Positions 61,721-64,000 of a stretch of DNA of 64,000 bases are shown here, piece after piece. The notes under the pieces are model-generated. The model did not search any database. It had not been told where the DNA came from and was given only the letters and a program-made list of their open reading frames with translations. The stretch lies in NCBI RefSeq assembly GCF_039596395.1, contig NZ_JBCNJT010000002.1, positions 248,001-312,000 on the forward strand, given 5' to 3'. The DNA comes from Fluviicola sp. (GTDB lineage: Bacteria > Bacteroidota > Bacteroidia > Flavobacteriales_D > Crocinitomicaceae). The translations under genes were made by a program, and so were the position numbers. Positions within the stretch are counted from its first letter, which is position 1; each line of letters opens with the position of its first letter.

Positions 61721-63349
61721 CTAAATCCCTTTGATAAAGCGTGTGAGATCGTCTAAGGATTCGATATTTAATTTTTTTCGAAGACGCAGGTTGGTCTTTC
61801 GCACGGAGTCAGGAGAGATTGCCAACGTTCGTGCCATCTCCAGGTTGGACAAATTCAGTTTAATCAATGCGGCCAACCGGATCTCAGCGGCGGTAATCTC
61901 CGGGAAACGTTCCTGGAAGAAATCAAAGAAGCCCGGATTCAGCTTTTCGAACAGGCGTTTGAACTCAATCCAGTCATTTTCCGTCAGCAGGGAAAAAGAC
62001 TGCAAATCATTCAGCATGGTTTCTTTCTCCGAATCTGTTTTGAAATGCTGGTTCTTTTCAAAAGCCTCTACCTGTTCCTGCAATTCAAAGATCACTTTGT
62101 TTTTATCAAACATGGTTGAAAGCAGCGCCCGCATTTCGCGCTCAGTAGCATGCAATTCGTCTTCCATTTTCTGCGCACGCAGGGTCAATAATTCCTTATC
62201 CTGGAAACGTTTGCGCTGGATTTGTTTGATGATGATAAAACTGGTCAACCCCAGAATGAGACAAATTACGAATAACCCTAAAATGATCAGGTCGTCGGTT
62301 TTTTTCTTTTCCTTGTAAATGTTGTTTTCTCCCTGTTTCCGTTCAAACTCGATCTGGAATTCCGCATTCTGAATATTCAGGAACTGCCGTTTTTCATCAT
62401 TGATTTTCTTGTAGGAAATGTACTTCCGGAAACTGTTCAAAGCCATTTCGTATTGCCCCAATTTCTCGTAGTAGGTAATCTTTGTTTTATAAAGTGTTCC
62501 CCACAATTGCGGATTCGTCTCATCTTTCATCAGGCTATCAAACACTTTCATTTTTAAAGATGCCTGTGCCAGTTTGTTTTCCATCAGGTCCAACTCGATC
62601 AGTAAAGCCAGGGCATTGATCTGGCTATTCGTTTGTGCACTTTTCGTACTTACTTCGTAATCAAACTGGATGAGCTTGCGGGCTTTTTCGTTCTCTTTTT
62701 TCGACAAGGCAATGTAGCCCAAGTTCCCAGACAAAATTCCTGTCCACGCCTCGTCCTTTAATTTGACTGCCTGGTTATAAGCTTTTTGCAGATACCATTC
62801 CGAAGTTTTATTGTCCAGTTTGTCCCGGTAAATCAAACTCAGCGTGTTGTACAATTTGATCTTGCTGATTTCCGTAACATGCGAATGATGCAAGGCGATT
62901 TTCAGGTGTTTTTCTGAAAGATCAAAGCGTCTAAAAAAATAGTATATCTGACCTAATGTTTCGTGAAAAAGGGCCAAATAAGGTTTTTGAGAAGTGTAAA
63001 CATGTTTCTCTTCCCGCAAGGTAATGTATAGAAAATAATAAGCTTCCCGGTATTTTTGGGCATCGCTCAAGCGCCGTCCGATTGCATAGCACAACTCTGG
63101 AAAATCTTCTCTTTCCGTTACTTTTTCCTGTCGGCAAAGTTTTCGCAGGAAGCGGTCCCACTCAGCGTTTGTGGAAAAATCGGAGGAATGATAATCTTCA
63201 AACAATCGGATAAATGAAACCCCTTTCGTTTCCTGTTCCGAAATCATTTTTGCTACTCCCTGTTCTGCATCCAGTGTTGCACCGGAAAAGAATGAGATTA
63301 GTACGCAAGAAAAGAACAATGCGGTTAAACGATAGTAAATGTGTTTCAA
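61721..63349 (-). CDS. TPR-containing membrane regulator with a C-terminal LuxR-type helix-turn-helix
   Basis: Protein of 542 residues: an N-terminal signal/membrane segment, periplasmic TPR repeats (about 60-320), a transmembrane helix (about 349-372), a coiled coil (375-440) and a C-terminal helix-turn-helix (about 475-540) reading ITAAEIRLAALIKLNLSNLEMARTL, of the LuxR/GerE type. It resembles the SpoIIE protein upstream in layout, with a DNA-binding end in place of the phosphatase. The start is a TTG (MKHIYY); a TACTTTTG -7 box lies 26 bp upstream, and no in-frame ATG precedes the signal segment. Confidence 0.8.
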   Translation of the reverse strand: MKHIYYRLTALFFSCVLISFFSGATLDAEQGVAKMISEQETKGVSFIRLFEDYHSSDFSTNAEWDRFLRKLCRQEKVTEREDFPELCYAIGRRLSDAQKYREAYYFLYITLREEKHVYTSQKPYLALFHETLGQIYYFFRRFDLSEKHLKIALHHSHVTEISKIKLYNTLSLIYRDKLDNKTSEWYLQKAYNQAVKLKDEAWTGILSGNLGYIALSKKENEKARKLIQFDYEVSTKSAQTNSQINALALLIELDLMENKLAQASLKMKVFDSLMKDETNPQLWGTLYKTKITYYEKLGQYEMALNSFRKYISYKKINDEKRQFLNIQNAEFQIEFERKQGENNIYKEKKKTDDLIILGLFVICLILGLTSFIIIKQIQRKRFQDKELLTLRAQKMEDELHATEREMRALLSTMFDKNKVIFELQEQVEAFEKNQHFKTDSEKETMLNDLQSFSLLTENDWIEFKRLFEKLNPGFFDFFQERFPEITAAEIRLAALIKLNLSNLEMARTLAISPDSVRKTNLRLRKKLNIESLDDLTRFIKGI

Positions 63350-63374
63350 AGTGTCTTCAACTAGGGGTATCTTA

Positions 63375-63382
63375 CAAAAGTA
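63375..63382 (-). promoter_or_regulatory. -7 box of the TPR/LuxR gene
   Basis: TACTTTTG fits TAnnTTTG and gives a leader of about 20 nt before the TTG start, which supports that start. Confidence 0.5.
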
Positions 63383-63458
63383 AACTATTTATTCCTCGAA
63401 GAAAAAACGAAGAATCAATAGCTTTATCAGATCACTAGACGAATAACACGCAGAATTA

Positions 63459-63543
63459 GTTGTTTGAAGGTCTAAAAGTTTAAAAGGATCAATCGTTCAA
63501 AAAGTCTAATTTGAATCTGCCGCGGCAGAAACATTTGAACTCT
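63459..63543. repeat. TTGAAC-type repeat tract at 63.5 kb
   Basis: Variants of TTTGAAC/GTTCAAA and TTTAAA flank a perfect 12-bp palindrome, CTGCCGCGGCAG (63518-63529). The tract ends within 4 bp of the stop codon of the next minus-strand gene. Confidence 0.45.
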
Positions 63544-63546
63544 TGG

Positions 63547-64000
63547 TTACTTCATCAAATTGATGTGACCGGCAAATTCAAACTTTTCGTCGTTGTCATC
63601 GTCTTTGAAACGGATGACCCAGGTGTACAATCCAACCTGCGACATGCCGCCTCCCCCATACGTTCCGTCCCAGCCTACCTGCGTATCGTGCGACTCAAAC
63701 ACCAGTTCTCCCCAACGATTGTAGATATAGAACTCGTAAGTTGCCGGTGAAAAACCAGCTGTCATGATCGGAAGGAAAATATTGTTGTGCTCGTCGCCAT
63801 CCGGTGTGAAGGTATTCGGAACATAGAACAGCAACTGGTCTTTTACGATGACAATCCGATATGCCGTATCCCGGCAGCCCTGATCGGAAATCACGATCAG
63901 TTCCACGTTGTAATTACCAATTTGCCCGATCGGGAACTGATGCGTAGGACTTACCTGGTCGGAAGTTGTTCCGTCATCAAAATTCCAGAGATTTTGGTCA
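63547..64000 (-). CDS. T9SS type B protein, C-terminal part (cut by the window edge)
   Basis: The 151 visible residues start inside a PKD domain (FDDGTTSDQVSPTHQF) and end in a type B gliding/T9SS C-terminal domain with VPNTFTPDGDEHNN, NRWGELVFES and VGLYTWVIRF. The reading frame is open to the window edge, so the gene continues beyond it; an internal GTG should not be taken as its start. Probably a long adhesin-like protein similar to those at 20-33 kb, although its N-terminal domains are unknown. Confidence 0.82.
   Translation of the reverse strand, partial: DQNLWNFDDGTTSDQVSPTHQFPIGQIGNYNVELIVISDQGCRDTAYRIVIVKDQLLFYVPNTFTPDGDEHNNIFLPIMTAGFSPATYEFYIYNRWGELVFESHDTQVGWDGTYGGGGMSQVGLYTWVIRFKDDDNDEKFEFAGHINLMK

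Overview
The window comes from a member of the Bacteroidota, most likely order Flavobacteriales and plausibly a Fluviicola-like member of Crocinitomicaceae (the genus is inference). The evidence is type IX secretion (T9SS) sorting domains of types A and B, 'gliding-motility' C-terminal domains, a DUF4249 lipoprotein paired with a TonB-dependent receptor, a SUF iron-sulfur operon, and -7 boxes of the Bacteroidota form TAnnTTTG. No tRNA, rRNA, CRISPR array, prophage or insertion sequence was seen.

Layout. 1-12.4 kb, almost all on the minus strand: a clipped secreted protein, mtnB, a fatty acid hydroxylase, pyrF, a DUF4249 lipoprotein/TonB receptor pair, an AraC regulator, an SDR, prfA, purM and a PorE-like OmpA/TPR/beta-propeller protein. 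12.6-19.7 kb: rluD, a T9SS protein and a PASTA protein, divergent from ddl, then ribF overlapping a leucine-rich-repeat gene. 19.8-33.2 kb: four consecutive T9SS type B adhesins sharing a 210-bp (70-residue) repeat, two of them preceded by a short secreted-protein gene. 33.6-46.9 kb: a SUF system split in two (sufA-B-C-D and sufS-E-T) by about 7.4 kb. That gap holds a collagen-like/T9SS operon, tlyA and an extracytoplasmic-function (ECF) sigma locus. 47-55 kb: fabF, two alpha/beta hydrolases (one exported by T9SS), a DUF2279 protein, a membrane-YceI fusion, a CpsB-type phosphatase and rfbB. 55-64 kb: a TPR/SpoIIE phosphatase, a lectin-like T9SS protein, a TPR/LuxR-type regulator and the 3' end of another T9SS type B protein.

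The most interesting region is the ECF sigma locus at 42.1-44.9 kb. A lipoprotein gene, the sigma gene and a gene for a protein with an inner-membrane helix plus a C-terminal outer-membrane barrel lie head to tail with overlaps or 3-bp gaps. The last protein has the architecture of a dual-membrane-spanning anti-sigma factor. Upstream of the operon is the motif CAACC-N14-GTATC. The same motif (CAACC-N14-GCATC) occurs twice more in the window, at 42253-42276 and 18085-18108. In both of those places it faces no gene and is followed within about 70-120 bp by a hairpin terminator. I read these as two candidate sigma-dependent small RNAs, one immediately downstream of the sigma operon. If correct, this is a Bacteroidota envelope-stress circuit of sigma factor, barrel-fused anti-sigma and small RNAs, similar in logic to the E. 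coli sigma-E regulon. The RNAs are inferred from sequence only.

Intergenic DNA also carries several families of short repeats: TTGAAC-rich tracts at five places, two related 28-bp palindromes flanking fabF, CACATAG-type words at 58 kb and GCAAAG-type words at 17.9 kb.
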